DNA of 64,000 bases, from the NCBI GenBank assembly GCA_002394235.1, contig DGTF01000061.1:1-64000 (forward strand), in the 5' to 3' direction. Below, in pieces: positions 1 to 9,130 of this stretch (the first letter of the stretch is position 1; each line of letters starts with the position of its first letter). The DNA is from Eubacterium sp. UBA4343 (GTDB lineage: Bacteria > Bacillota > Clostridia > Lachnospirales > Lachnospiraceae). The notes beneath the pieces were generated by a model. It was not told the DNA's origin, searched no databases, and saw nothing but the letters and a program-made list of their open reading frames with translations. Made by a program: the position numbers and the translations under genes.

Positions 1-300
1 TCCGCCTGCGGGGCTCATTTACTGTATACGTCCAGTCGCAATGTTCTTGGCCCATGGGGAGCTTGCTCACCAGTGGGCAAGAACATTAGCGACGACAACA
101 GGTATGAGCATGGAGCGGTGCGAAGCAACGCGGGAATGCGAATATGCGCGGGCAGTGAGCCACATCCGCTCACACAAAGTGTGAAGCGGTGGGGCGAACG
201 CCGCGACAGACCGACGAAGTCGGTCACCTGTTAGCGGCACGGAAGCTGCGAAGCAGCGAAGTGACGCGGGGACTTATACAGTTTGTGGCACGATGTATCG
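1..300. repeat. Dispersed intergenic repeat, copy 1 (long form)
   Basis: This stretch has no convincing gene. Bases 1-33 match the right half of a repeat seen near 37.4 kb (CCGCCTGCGGGGC followed by TTTACTGTATA). Bases 165-290 match the copy at 27.97-28.11 kb, sharing GTGAAGCGG, the AACGCCG..GACAGA..CGGCGAAG-like block, GGAAGCTGCGAAGCAG, GAAGTGACGCGG and ACTTATACA. A minus-strand ORF at 15-227 lies wholly inside the repeat and is treated as spurious. Bases 300-494 show nothing recognisable. Confidence 0.65.
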
Positions 301-494
301 TATGGCCATTTCCTGAAGAAAGACAAGAGATAATCCTGTGAAATATAATTTTAACACATTATGAAAACCATGTGAATCTGCAAAATCACGAATGAAGAGT
401 TCCGGCACGCAGTGTCATTCGTACAGAATTTCTTCTGTTGCAAGATGTATTGCATGTGTCAGAGTTTCCTATATTCAGAGTGCTTTCCCTATAT

Positions 495-2126
495 TCAGAG
501 CACTTTATATATAGAAGAAATTCTCTCGGCGACTTTCAGACCATCCATAGCCGCAGAGGTAATTCCACCGGCGTATCCTGCTCCTTCTCCACAGGGATAA
601 AGCCCACGTATCGTGCTCTGGAGCGACTCATCGCGGACGATACGGATCGGTGAAGAGGTGCGGCTTTCGACACCTGACAAAAGAGTGTCGTCACCGCCAA
701 ATCCCGGAATTCTGCGGTCAAAGCTCAGGATCCCCTGTTCCAGAGATTCTGAGATATATTCCGGCAGGACATTACGGATATTGGAGCATTGGAATTCTCC
801 CTTTGAACAGGGCTCCACGGTTCCAATACCTCCCGGTCGGTTTTTCCGGAAATCCTCGAAACGCTGAACCGGAATCCGTCCCTGTCCTTCCCGCCAGGCA
901 AGGGATTCAAGCCTGCGCTGAAAATACATTCCGTTGAGGACGTCCGGCCTTCCCTCCTGATGGTACGGCAGGAAATCCCCGGGGGATACGGAAACCACTA
1001 TGGCACTGTTCGCGTTGCGCGAATCCCGGGCGTGATAGCTCATTCCATTCACCGCCAGTCTCTCCGGTTCCGAGGATGCGTTCACAACATATCCTCCGGG
1101 ACACATGCAGAAGGAATACACTCCTCTGCCGTTTTCAGCGGTTCCGGTCAGCTTGTAAGGAGCGGCGCCCAGAAAGGAAGGAGCGTCCGGTCCGTATTGA
1201 TCCCGGTTAATCATGCTCTGCAGATGCTCGACACGCACCCCTACCGCAAAGGGCTTCGGCTCCATGAGAAGCTTCTGGGCGGACAGCATCTCGAAGGTGT
1301 CCCGGGCGGAATGGCCGATTGCCAGTACGACGTTGTCAGAGAAAAATTCCCTTCCAGATGCTGTGCGAACCCCTGTCATATGCTCCTCTCCCGTCAGCGG
1401 GTCGGTACGTGTCAGAAGATCCGTTACCCTGGTCTGAAAATGTACTTCACCCCCCGCTGCGATGATCTGATTCCGGAGGGTTTCGACAATACGAACAAGC
1501 AGATCGGTGCCAAGGTGCGGCTTGCTGTCATAGAGTATATTTTCCGGCGCACCGGCCTGCACGAAAATTCTCAGAACCTCATGATTTCGTCCGAATTTGT
1601 CCTTGACCCCGGTATTCAGCTTTCCGTCGGAAAAAGTACCTGCGCCGCCCTCTCCGAACTGTACATTGCTGTCCGGATCCAGTTCTCCCGTATTCCAGAA
1701 ATGCTCCACCGCATTCCTCCGCTGTGAAGCACTCTCCCCTCGTTCCAGCAGGACGGGACGGTATCCATGCATCGCAAGTTCCCAGGCACAGAACAGCCCT
1801 GCCGGACCACTCCCTACGATGACAGGAGGAGCAGAAAGTTCGCGGGAGCCTGTTTCCGGGAAATGATATTCCGGCGCCGAATACGCGGAGACATGATTTT
1901 TGCCGCCCCGGATCAGGATCGACCTCTCCGTTTTTTCCGAAGACAGCCGGACTCCGATGGTGTATACAAAGAGAAGCCTGCTCTTGTCCCTGGCATCAAT
2001 GGATTTTTTCAGGATTTTCCACTCCGTGATATCCGTGGAACGGACATGCAGCACTTTTTCTATTTTGTGGAGAAGTTGAACTTCTGTGTGAGAGACAGGA
2101 AGCTTCAGCTGTGAAATCTGTAACAT
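495..2126 (-). CDS. FAD-dependent dehydrogenase of the COG2509 type
   Basis: A 543-residue flavoprotein. After an N-terminal domain of about 95 residues comes a Rossmann FAD-binding fingerprint, PPVIVGSGPAGLFCAWELA (about residues 100-118), then an acidic ribose-binding stretch (LLERGE). The Gly-rich FGEGGAGTFSDGKL block and a C-terminal YPCGEGAGYAGGI...DGLK block are typical of the uncharacterised FAD-dependent dehydrogenases grouped as COG2509. The length fits that family (about 530). The substrate is unknown. The start is supported by AAAGGTGG placed 6 nt before the ATG. It is monocistronic and leftward; no terminator was recognised downstream. Confidence 0.85.
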   Translation of the reverse strand: MLQISQLKLPVSHTEVQLLHKIEKVLHVRSTDITEWKILKKSIDARDKSRLLFVYTIGVRLSSEKTERSILIRGGKNHVSAYSAPEYHFPETGSRELSAPPVIVGSGPAGLFCAWELAMHGYRPVLLERGESASQRRNAVEHFWNTGELDPDSNVQFGEGGAGTFSDGKLNTGVKDKFGRNHEVLRIFVQAGAPENILYDSKPHLGTDLLVRIVETLRNQIIAAGGEVHFQTRVTDLLTRTDPLTGEEHMTGVRTASGREFFSDNVVLAIGHSARDTFEMLSAQKLLMEPKPFAVGVRVEHLQSMINRDQYGPDAPSFLGAAPYKLTGTAENGRGVYSFCMCPGGYVVNASSEPERLAVNGMSYHARDSRNANSAIVVSVSPGDFLPYHQEGRPDVLNGMYFQRRLESLAWREGQGRIPVQRFEDFRKNRPGGIGTVEPCSKGEFQCSNIRNVLPEYISESLEQGILSFDRRIPGFGGDDTLLSGVESRTSSPIRIVRDESLQSTIRGLYPCGEGAGYAGGITSAAMDGLKVAERISSIYKVL

Positions 2127-2305
2127 TTTGGACCACCTTTTGAGAAGTATTCAAGTTTTGAAGGAAGTATTACAGATTAGAATTATAAAGCCGGTTAGCG
2201 CAATAAGCAAATATATCCTTTTTTCTTGATTAATTATTTATTTGATTACTTTTTTTGCCTGATTATTCAATTGAAGTTGGCTGATTATTGGAGGCAATAA
2301 AACAC

Positions 2306-4819
2306 CTATTGTAAAAAAATAGTTAACAGCAGAATGAAAGTATGGTAAGGAAAAGCAAATTCAAAATAAGGAATTTCTCTCTTTGCTAGTTTACCAATGA
2401 TAAAGTCCAAGTATATTCCTAGTGTACCCAACAATAAAGCTAACACTGAAAAATATAATATCCCTTCCATCATGAAGGCTTTTATTATTTCTTTTTTTGT
2501 TACTCCAAGATAACGTAAAAGAATGTGTTCCTGTTTGTCACGTACATATTCCGTCAATAAAGTATTGAGGAAGACAATGGTTCCGAGAAAGAAAAACAGG
2601 ATGCTTACCCCGGTCATTGTGATCCGGCTGAACTTAATATAATTTTTATTTTCCGCAATCAGATCAGTCCTTGATATACATTCCAGAAGATTGATAGTGG
2701 TCAGCCCCTTTTCCATATCGTAGTTATAGTTTTCATCTCGGATCCACACATTAAGCTGCTGTTTCACGCTGCTTTCCAAGTTACCAACCGCGTTAAAACT
2801 GATAGACAGGATCTGTTCGTGCATAGAGGCACCAAGTAAGTTATAGGTATCAGGTGTCACCGCAATAATGACAACATTGTCCCCATCCCATGCCAGAGGA
2901 ATATTGGGAAAATCTTTTTCCTCAGCTTCGGCATACCCACAAACTGATAGTTGTGCGGATGGATAATCATCGAGGTCAGAACCATCTGGCAAGGTATCAT
3001 ATACGGTAAAGGATTTTCCCATGTTTGAACGGATAGCTGAATCTGCATTGCTGTAAAGCAGGTTTTTGCTTATGATAATCGCACCATGATGCTGTTCCCA
3101 TTCATTTTTATTTATTTTTCTTCCTGCCTTTTCTTCACAGGAACACAACTTGCCTACTGTGCTTTTATCCATTGGCTGGATAACGATCTGTGTATCGTCC
3201 TTCATATTTAAAACTCCAAGCACACTCTTCTGATCTGTGTCCAGGGATGGAAAATATCCTTTCACACAACGAATGTCACAGATGGAATCATGCAGGTTGT
3301 CCGTCAAATCATGAACCATACCCGACGTAAACATCTGATTTTCGGTGTTTTCCGACAGATTTTCTCTCATATTCGCGCATGCATTCTGTGTGATACCGAC
3401 CTGGAAATCCGGAATTGCTAAAAATGCCTTTTCGTAATCAGCACCGGAGGCTAAGGTATAGGAAACAAGAGCCATTTCACATCCCAAAAAGAGAAAAATG
3501 ACAGTTGCCATAAATGCCTTCTTCTGCTTCGATAGAAACATCAGGGACAGCTGCACAGGGACGTTTTTACCAGTAAACTTTAACAATTTTGCTGGTCGCA
3601 CCTTCCTGCCTGTCATTTCATGAGACTTCCCATAATAGGAAGCGGTAACCAGCGGTGGAATCGAATTGACTTTTTTAAGAACCGTTGAAGTCGGAATGAT
3701 AATAGATGCTAGGACAATCAGAAAAACAAATCCGCAGATCAGCACATCAGATTTCAAATTGAAAATAAAAAGGCCGTCATGATGATGATAGAGAGCGATC
3801 CGGTTGTTCAAAAACATAATCAGATAGGCCGACATTTCACCGAAAAGATAAGGCCAGAGACAGGTATTGCATTCGTCCTTCCTTAATACAAAGGCAATTT
3901 GTCTGTTGGTAACTCCCAACACCTTCATCAGACCCCAAAACCGCACACTTTCCTTATAAGTGGTAAGGATAATCCGGCTGATGAAAAATATCATGACACA
4001 GCAAATAATAAGGAATGAGAAAACGGCCAGAACGATATTCCCGGAAAAGTGCACCAGCGATGTATAAAGTGCAGAATCCTCATATGTAATCTGAACTTGT
4101 TTATCAGCTACCAGTCTGGAAAGGATGTTCTGACTTTCCGCTTTGGTTATCACAGGATTTGTAAATGAAACCAGCAGTGTGCAGGGAAAATCATGGAATC
4201 CGCTTTGCATTTTTGCATTTCCGGACATATATGCCGTCGAGGTATCAGACAAGCTATCGTAATAACCGGTTAATGTAAAGGTTCGTTTTCCTGTATTTTG
4301 CGTATGAAAAAGATCATTCCAATAAAAATCGGCAGAAATCGTCATTCCGATTTCCGGATGATAGATCCCCAGATATTTTAAAGCTGCTGTGGAAAGCATG
4401 ATGTCATTAACGTTTTCGGGATATGTACCGCTGAAAGAGGTAAAAGAAGGACGGATCATTGTCTGAAACGTATCCGTGTCGCAGTAAACGCATGACGCAT
4501 AAACCTGTTCTTTATCGGTGAGCTTTCCTAAATCATGGATTCTTCCGATTTTCTTAATGTGAAGCGACCCTGAAAGAGATGAGACTACCTCTGCATCTGC
4601 GTTTTCTACTTGAGCTTCTGCGGTATTTCCGTGCTCCTGCACACTCCTGGCTGCTGAATTCATGATCTTTGACGCAGACAGCTTCAGCAGAAGGGTCAGC
4701 AAAAAAACGCCGATTACGATAGTTCCCTTAAGAAACCGACGGTATAATGCGCTCTTTTTCTTATAGGCAAGATCTATGAAATTGTCATTTTTTACTCTCT
4801 TCCGCAATGATTTTGCCAT
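2306..4819 (-). CDS. FtsX/MacB-type ABC transporter permease, C-terminus frameshifted
   Basis: About 837 residues. The layout is one N-terminal membrane helix (TIVIGVFLLTLLLKL), an extracytoplasmic domain, three helices, then a second helix-extracytoplasmic domain-helix half, as in large FtsX-fold permeases. Its start lies inside the 3' end of the ATPase gene, so the two are translationally coupled; ATG at 4819 or a TTG at 4807 are the candidates. The ORF stops (CAA TAG) inside the last helix, immediately after a run of seven A (2313-2319, plus strand). Restoring one base lets the frame continue to a stop at 2238, adding IGVLLPPIISQ, a plausible end of the final helix. The intact gene was therefore probably 2238-4819. 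The region is visibly more AT-rich than its neighbours. Confidence 0.8.
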   Translation of the reverse strand: MAKSLRKRVKNDNFIDLAYKKKSALYRRFLKGTIVIGVFLLTLLLKLSASKIMNSAARSVQEHGNTAEAQVENADAEVVSSLSGSLHIKKIGRIHDLGKLTDKEQVYASCVYCDTDTFQTMIRPSFTSFSGTYPENVNDIMLSTAALKYLGIYHPEIGMTISADFYWNDLFHTQNTGKRTFTLTGYYDSLSDTSTAYMSGNAKMQSGFHDFPCTLLVSFTNPVITKAESQNILSRLVADKQVQITYEDSALYTSLVHFSGNIVLAVFSFLIICCVMIFFISRIILTTYKESVRFWGLMKVLGVTNRQIAFVLRKDECNTCLWPYLFGEMSAYLIMFLNNRIALYHHHDGLFIFNLKSDVLICGFVFLIVLASIIIPTSTVLKKVNSIPPLVTASYYGKSHEMTGRKVRPAKLLKFTGKNVPVQLSLMFLSKQKKAFMATVIFLFLGCEMALVSYTLASGADYEKAFLAIPDFQVGITQNACANMRENLSENTENQMFTSGMVHDLTDNLHDSICDIRCVKGYFPSLDTDQKSVLGVLNMKDDTQIVIQPMDKSTVGKLCSCEEKAGRKINKNEWEQHHGAIIISKNLLYSNADSAIRSNMGKSFTVYDTLPDGSDLDDYPSAQLSVCGYAEAEEKDFPNIPLAWDGDNVVIIAVTPDTYNLLGASMHEQILSISFNAVGNLESSVKQQLNVWIRDENYNYDMEKGLTTINLLECISRTDLIAENKNYIKFSRITMTGVSILFFFLGTIVFLNTLLTEYVRDKQEHILLRYLGVTKKEIIKAFMMEGILYFSVLALLLGTLGIYLDFIIGKLAKREIPYFEFAFPYHTFILLLTIFLQ

Positions 4820-5474
4820 CCTCAATATGTATAATCCGATCGGTTTGTAAAGCAAATTCTTCATTATGTGTCGCCATAAGAACGGACATGTTATTTTCAG
4901 ATACTGCAGTTCGGAGCAATTGCATGATAGATCTGCCATTGACCGAATCCAGACTTCCCGTAGGTTCATCCGCAAGTAACAGGGATGGCCTTGCAAGCAT
5001 TGCCCTTGCAATCGCAGCCCTCTGCTGCTGCCCTCCGGATAATTCAGCTGGCATCTGTGTTAATTTATCCTCTATGCCCAGTTGCCGCGCAATTTTCTCC
5101 ACTTGCTGAGCGGTGATGGGTTTTTGCGACAGTTGAGCGGAAAAACATATATTTTGAAATATGTTTAGCGAGGGAATGAGATTATAATTTTGAAAAATGA
5201 ACCCGATATGGTTTCTTCTGAAAATTGTTCGTTCTTCTTCATTCATGGAGTCAAAACAAATGCTGTTAAAGATTATGGAACCGGAAGTCGGGACAATTAA
5301 TCCTCCGATTGCGTTCAAAAGAGTGGTTTTGCCGCTCCCGGAAACTCCAACTAAAGACACAAATTCTCCCCTCTGAATCGTTATGTCAACATTATCTAAA
5401 GCTCGTAAAAAAGTCATTCCACACGAAAAATCTACCGTCAATGCTCTGGTTCCCACAAGTATGTCATCGCTCAT
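4785..5474 (-). CDS. ABC transporter ATP-binding protein (LolD/MacB class)
   Basis: A 229-residue ATPase with Walker A GVSGSGKTT, Q-loop region FIFQNYNLIP, signature LSGGQQQR, Walker B LLLADEPTGSLD and H-loop MATHNEE. The LLADEPTGSLD form is typical of ATPases that pair with FtsX-fold permeases, and the permease gene follows at once with an overlap. The ORF is open further upstream, but the start at 5474 (MSDDILVG) is chosen because GAGTGAG sits 8 nt before it and the alignment-type N-terminus begins here. No two-component system or other regulator is adjacent, so the substrate (peptide antibiotic, lipoprotein or other) cannot be inferred. Confidence 0.88.
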   Translation of the reverse strand: MSDDILVGTRALTVDFSCGMTFLRALDNVDITIQRGEFVSLVGVSGSGKTTLLNAIGGLIVPTSGSIIFNSICFDSMNEEERTIFRRNHIGFIFQNYNLIPSLNIFQNICFSAQLSQKPITAQQVEKIARQLGIEDKLTQMPAELSGGQQQRAAIARAMLARPSLLLADEPTGSLDSVNGRSIMQLLRTAVSENNMSVLMATHNEEFALQTDRIIHIEDGKIIAEESKK

Positions 5475-5852
5475 ACAATATCTCACTCTAAATTCAAATA
5501 ATTGTCTAAAGCTTAATGTTAACGTCAAGAAGAGTCCTTTTTTTACGCATTTGGGGAAGGATCCGCCCATCACAAGTTTCGGGGATGCGGACGAAAGGTC
5601 GATGTCTGCGGTGCCGAGACCGTAAAAAGCCAGTCTCGAAATGGTTTCGGTGAACTCGTTCCTGTACAACGAAACGTCATCCCACCTATTTGTTTTCCCT
5701 CCTTCTGTTTTTAGTAGTGGGAGACGATTTTTTCATCATTCGTTTGCCACTACCCTGTTTTTATTATGTGGCAATGCCGTATTGGTGTCAACAATATGCC
5801 CCTGCGCGTACCCTCCCCTGCCCCTATATTTTTGTTATCCTGCCCAGGATTT

Positions 5853-5966
5853 CGGCATGACAGCAACAACGGCGATTAACATTTTTGCAAGGGCTGTTGT
5901 TCGGGAACGGATCTGGTTGCCGGAAACATTAAACATTTTCCCGGGAAGCCTTTTGTGGTAACACCG
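5853..5966 (+). pseudogene. Possible DinJ/RelB-type antitoxin fragment
   Basis: The translated segment DFGMTATTAINIFARAVVRE resembles the conserved ribbon-helix-helix region of DinJ/RelB antitoxins (LGMT.TTAINIF.RAVVRE). Nothing like the N-terminal half is present upstream. The expected PFEI continuation is replaced by unrelated residues and a stop. A second frame a few bases on encodes TPRELLNLLDQKTSK before a stop. I read this as a decayed antitoxin gene; the match is short, so the call is tentative. No toxin partner is visible nearby. Confidence 0.35.
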
Positions 5967-6023
5967 AGAGAACTCCTGAATCTCCTGGATCAGAAAACAT
6001 CCAAATGAAGGAATCATTCATCC

Positions 6024-6054
6024 GGCCTTGTAACGTATTTGGGGTTGACACAAA
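6024..6054. repeat. 31-bp repeat shared with 11920-11950
   Basis: GGCCTTGTAACGTATTTGGG followed by GTTGACACAAA matches 11920-11950 at 28 of 31 positions. Each copy borders a decayed gene (an antitoxin-like fragment here, an Rpn-like nuclease there). It may be the end of a mobile element or a shared promoter segment; TTGACA at 6045-6050 would suit a -35 box. Confidence 0.6.
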
Positions 6055-6090
6055 TGCTATCCACGCTTTTATCGAAGAAAATCAGTCCTC

Positions 6091-6128
6091 AAAAAGGCTG
6101 CCGCACTATTTTCTTAGTGCGGCAAGCC
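6091..6128 (-). terminator. Rho-independent terminator of the 6143-7888 gene
   Basis: Perfect 10-bp stem TGCCGCACTA (6099-6108) with TAGTGCGGCA (6115-6124), 6-nt loop, and five A at 6091-6095 that give a T-run on the minus strand. It lies 15 bp past the stop codon of the leftward gene. Confidence 0.85.
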
Positions 6129-6142
6129 ATGAAATATATTAA

Positions 6143-7888
6143 TTACCAATCCGTCTTATGTTCATCCGTTACCTCCAGTGTTCCCGGATGAACAAGGAAA
6201 AAATCAAGCAGTTCTGTCTCTCCATCCTCGGCCGTATAGACCTTCTCCAGTACAATTTCCCGGCAAAACCCGCTGTCAGACTCTTTTTCCCCGTTGTCGT
6301 ACAGGCGAAGCTCATAGCTATTATCCGTACCCTGTACATCGGATCCAGAACCAATCCGGGCATAGAGGTCTCCTTTAGCATTCGCACTGTACGAAATGCT
6401 CAAATTCTGAAATTCTCCATTACCTTTCAAATACTCGTAAACCGCCTGCATCGCGTTCTGTGCGGCAAAGCTGTCATCGGAACCAGTCCCGCCGTCATAC
6501 CCGGAATCGCTGCTGACCGACGCTGACGCACCCAGGCTGCTGCTTCCTATTTTCTGATCCTGTCCCCCGGGCTCTGCGGAACTTCCGCTCACAGCAGACG
6601 CCGTATTCAGATTCTCTCCGACTGCTTCCGGCAGATCATTCCCGGCCTCTGTATCGTAATACATGGCTTCGCTCCACTCTTCCATAAAAATAAAATCAGG
6701 GGAACGATAGTATCTGATGCCGCCGTAATCCTTTTCTTCGGCAAGGTACACGTATTTGATCCCGGTAAGCGGATCCGGAACCGCATCCGCCAGTACGCGC
6801 TCCTGATCTGAAGTTCCCGCCCAGCTTCCAAGAAATACCATAGCTGAGAGAGAAAGAACAAGCAGCACCCAGGCAATCCCGGCAATAATCAGCCGTGCTT
6901 TATCCACCCCTTTTTCTGCAGGTTTTGCGTCCCTGTGTTTTTTCAGCAAAAGATACAGAATCCCAATTCCGAGAATGAGAACAAAGAGACCGGCCAGCCC
7001 TCCTGCGAAAAAGGAATACTTCGACCGCAGATGCCACCCTGAAGCAGTAAAGCTTTGAACAGCCGGAAAGAAAATGCTGTGTGCCAGCATCATCCCGAAA
7101 AATAAATTTAAAAACGGATGAAGCTCCGGCTCGATGGAAATACCGGAAATCACAGCAATCATTTCGTCCTGCGCCCGCTTATTTTCCATAGCTTCCGGTT
7201 TTATCCACGATTCTACAGCGGCATTATCCGGGAACTTCCCTGTTTGATCGGAAAATCCGGAATAGCGGATATACCAGTCCTCTGCCGATGCACGAGACTG
7301 CTTTTCTCCCACTCCCCGGACTGTCCCCTCCGTCTCTCCTTTCTCACTTAGCGTTCCCTCTGTCGCCCCTTCTTCACTTAACACTTCCCCTGCCAGCTTC
7401 AGAAGGGTATAGAGTTTCATCTGCTTCACAGAAAGCTTGTCGGTAGGAATCTCTTCCAATGCCTCTCCTGCTCTTTCCGGGCGGTGCATCCGAATATCCA
7501 GCTGTGCCATAAAAAGCAGAGACTGTGCTCTCAGTCTTACATTTCTCCTGCTTCTATAATGAAAACCATAAAGGATATAATCATGTCTTTCTTCCGGATC
7601 CAGCCTTCGGGAAATGCCGGAAAACAAATGATTCAGGAAAATTAAAACCGAGTAAAACAGGACAACCAACGCCACAACAGTCCCAAGAATACCACCGGCA
7701 GTCAATGACCCGATGCGTATCACATGCCATTCGAGAAAAATTACTAGAAACACCCAGGCGACAGGGACAAGAAATGCAGAGAAAAAACGATACAGCACAG
7801 CCAGTCTCCTGCCTGACAGATTCCACTTGTAGCTATCCGGTACTCCCTCCCCGATCCGATAAATATTTTCCCTACAGCTTTGTTTCAA
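6143..7888 (-). CDS. Multi-pass membrane protein of unknown function
   Basis: About 581 residues; I do not recognise the family. Two hydrophobic helices lie near residues 35-53 and 64-89, followed by an arginine-rich cytoplasmic-looking stretch. A soluble segment with an 11-residue-type repeat (SEEGATEGTL, SEKGETEGTV) comes next. Three more hydrophobic segments lie near 255-279, 292-315 and 332-354. The C-terminal 200 residues are hydrophilic, with a Ser/Gly-rich linker, and are probably external. The longest frame begins with a GTG (7897) that overlaps the AGGAGG. A TTG at 7888, 7 nt after AGGAGG, is the better start. It is divergent from the DUF2284 gene, so the 7.89-8.01 kb spacer holds both promoters. 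Confidence 0.7.
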   Translation of the reverse strand: MKQSCRENIYRIGEGVPDSYKWNLSGRRLAVLYRFFSAFLVPVAWVFLVIFLEWHVIRIGSLTAGGILGTVVALVVLFYSVLIFLNHLFSGISRRLDPEERHDYILYGFHYRSRRNVRLRAQSLLFMAQLDIRMHRPERAGEALEEIPTDKLSVKQMKLYTLLKLAGEVLSEEGATEGTLSEKGETEGTVRGVGEKQSRASAEDWYIRYSGFSDQTGKFPDNAAVESWIKPEAMENKRAQDEMIAVISGISIEPELHPFLNLFFGMMLAHSIFFPAVQSFTASGWHLRSKYSFFAGGLAGLFVLILGIGILYLLLKKHRDAKPAEKGVDKARLIIAGIAWVLLVLSLSAMVFLGSWAGTSDQERVLADAVPDPLTGIKYVYLAEEKDYGGIRYYRSPDFIFMEEWSEAMYYDTEAGNDLPEAVGENLNTASAVSGSSAEPGGQDQKIGSSSLGASASVSSDSGYDGGTGSDDSFAAQNAMQAVYEYLKGNGEFQNLSISYSANAKGDLYARIGSGSDVQGTDNSYELRLYDNGEKESDSGFCREIVLEKVYTAEDGETELLDFFLVHPGTLEVTDEHKTDW

Positions 7889-7921
7889 ATCCTGCACCTC
7901 CTGAAAAGCTGGACTTCCGTC

Positions 7922-8011
7922 CCTGTAATGACTATTCTGTTTATAGAGCGATCACACTTTACTGATCCTGTAACGACTATTCTGTTTATAGAGCGATCAC
8001 ACTTTACTGAT
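7922..8011. repeat. 45-bp tandem duplication upstream of the DUF2284 gene
   Basis: Two adjacent 45-bp units, 7922-7966 and 7967-8011, differ at a single base (T/C at unit position 8). Each contains CTATTCTGTTTATAGAGCG and ATCACACTTTACTGAT. The second unit ends exactly where the likely start codon of the next gene begins. Being 45 bp, the duplication keeps the reading frame open through both copies. Confidence 0.95.
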
Positions 8012-9046
8012 ATGGAGGAGTTTACCAGAAAATTGACCAGAGATGAATTAAAACTTAAAATACTTGCGGCATATTCCGATAAAGAATGGGAGATGCTCCG
8101 ACAAGATGACTTTCCTGTTCCTGTCAGCGCTTTCAACCGGAAAACATTACTTCGACTTCTGGAAGCCATCCCGGATCCGGATGCCGAAATCCCGGGGGAC
8201 GCAGTTTCTGAAATGAGCAGAAAGCTGAAGGCCTATCTGGCAAAATATATGACGGATCATCCGGATGCCCACCTACCTGTCATTCTTTCCTGCGTGTCTC
8301 TTGCATTTATTTTTTCTGAACCTCTGCACGCAGCCAACCAAACAAAGTGGATTGTGCAGTTCCCGGAGGATAAGGCGGTTTATTACTGTCCCGCCAGACA
8401 GGAGACCGCGGACAGTCTCTGCCGGTACTGCATCTGCCGGAAAATGTCCGAATGGAGCGCGTTAATTGCAGAAAAAACAGCTGCCGCACTGCGGCAGGCA
8501 GGGTCTTCCGCTGCCCGAATTCGGGAACTGCTGCTGAAAAACGGTCTTCTGGAAAGCGGAATCCTGCATCCTTCCGATCTTGTTTTTTACCCGGAAGTAC
8601 GAAATCTCTGCAGGGAAAACAAATGCGGCAGATATCAGGAAACCTGGGCATGCCCGCCAGCCGTCGGCACCCTTGAGGAATGCCGGAAGCGATGCATGAA
8701 GTACGAAGAACTGCAGGTCTTTTCCAAGGCATTTCTGGTAACCGACCCCTTTGATTTTGATGCATTTCAAAACGTCATGCACGAATTTAAGGAATATATT
8801 CAGCGTGCGGCAGATCCGATTCGGCAGGAATTTCCGGAAGCCCTGATTCTTTCAAATGAATCCTGTGACAGATGCAAAAAGTGCACCTGGCCGGACAGCC
8901 CTTGCCGGTTCCCCGACAAATGCTTTCACTCCATAGAAGGCTACGGCTTTCTTGTCAGTGAGCTTGCCCAAAAGGCAGGGCTCCGGTATTTGCACGGGTC
9001 AGGTTCTGTTACTTTTTTCGGTGCGGTATTCTATAACCGGCACTGA
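8012..9046 (+). CDS. DUF2284 metal-binding protein with extra N-terminal domain
   Basis: 344 residues. The C-terminal half, from about residue 180, carries the cysteine pattern of DUF2284 (COG5423) proteins: CRENKCGRYQETWACPPAVG, then CRKRC, SCDRCKKCTW, PCRFPDKCFHSIEG and a final segment GAVFYN. These residues are expected to bind metal, perhaps Fe-S, but the activity is unknown. The N-terminal 175 residues (including a CPARQE...CRYCICRK segment) are an extension I do not recognise. They are absent from the second DUF2284 gene at 40.9 kb. The frame is open back to 7880, but that part is only the translated 45-bp duplication, so ATG at 8012 is preferred despite a weak ribosome-binding site. 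Confidence 0.75.
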   Translation: MEEFTRKLTRDELKLKILAAYSDKEWEMLRQDDFPVPVSAFNRKTLLRLLEAIPDPDAEIPGDAVSEMSRKLKAYLAKYMTDHPDAHLPVILSCVSLAFIFSEPLHAANQTKWIVQFPEDKAVYYCPARQETADSLCRYCICRKMSEWSALIAEKTAAALRQAGSSAARIRELLLKNGLLESGILHPSDLVFYPEVRNLCRENKCGRYQETWACPPAVGTLEECRKRCMKYEELQVFSKAFLVTDPFDFDAFQNVMHEFKEYIQRAADPIRQEFPEALILSNESCDRCKKCTWPDSPCRFPDKCFHSIEGYGFLVSELAQKAGLRYLHGSGSVTFFGAVFYNRH

Positions 9047-9130
9047 AAGAAATACTCTACTAAAAATACAGGCTCATTGCCGCACGATCCGCCAGCTGCT
9101 CCACAGCTAGTCTGATTTATAAAAAACATC

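Larger units (their letters stand above)
5475..6090. other. Gene-poor, remnant-rich spacer
   Basis: About 600 bases without an intact gene. It contains the upstream region of the ABC operon. On the minus strand a TTGACG lies about 60 nt before the ATPase start, with only a weak -10 behind it. It also contains a possible antitoxin fragment near 5.86-5.94 kb and a 31-bp sequence shared with 11.92 kb. An ORF on the plus strand (5641-5961) has no ribosome-binding site and is not called a gene. Confidence 0.6.

Noticed and set aside
15-227. Minus-strand ORF at the window start
   Set aside because: Lies inside the dispersed repeat; a similar frame is not kept in the other copies.
5641-5961. 106-codon plus-strand ORF
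   Set aside because: No ribosome-binding site and an N-terminal part without protein-like character; only a short antitoxin-like segment is retained as a relic.
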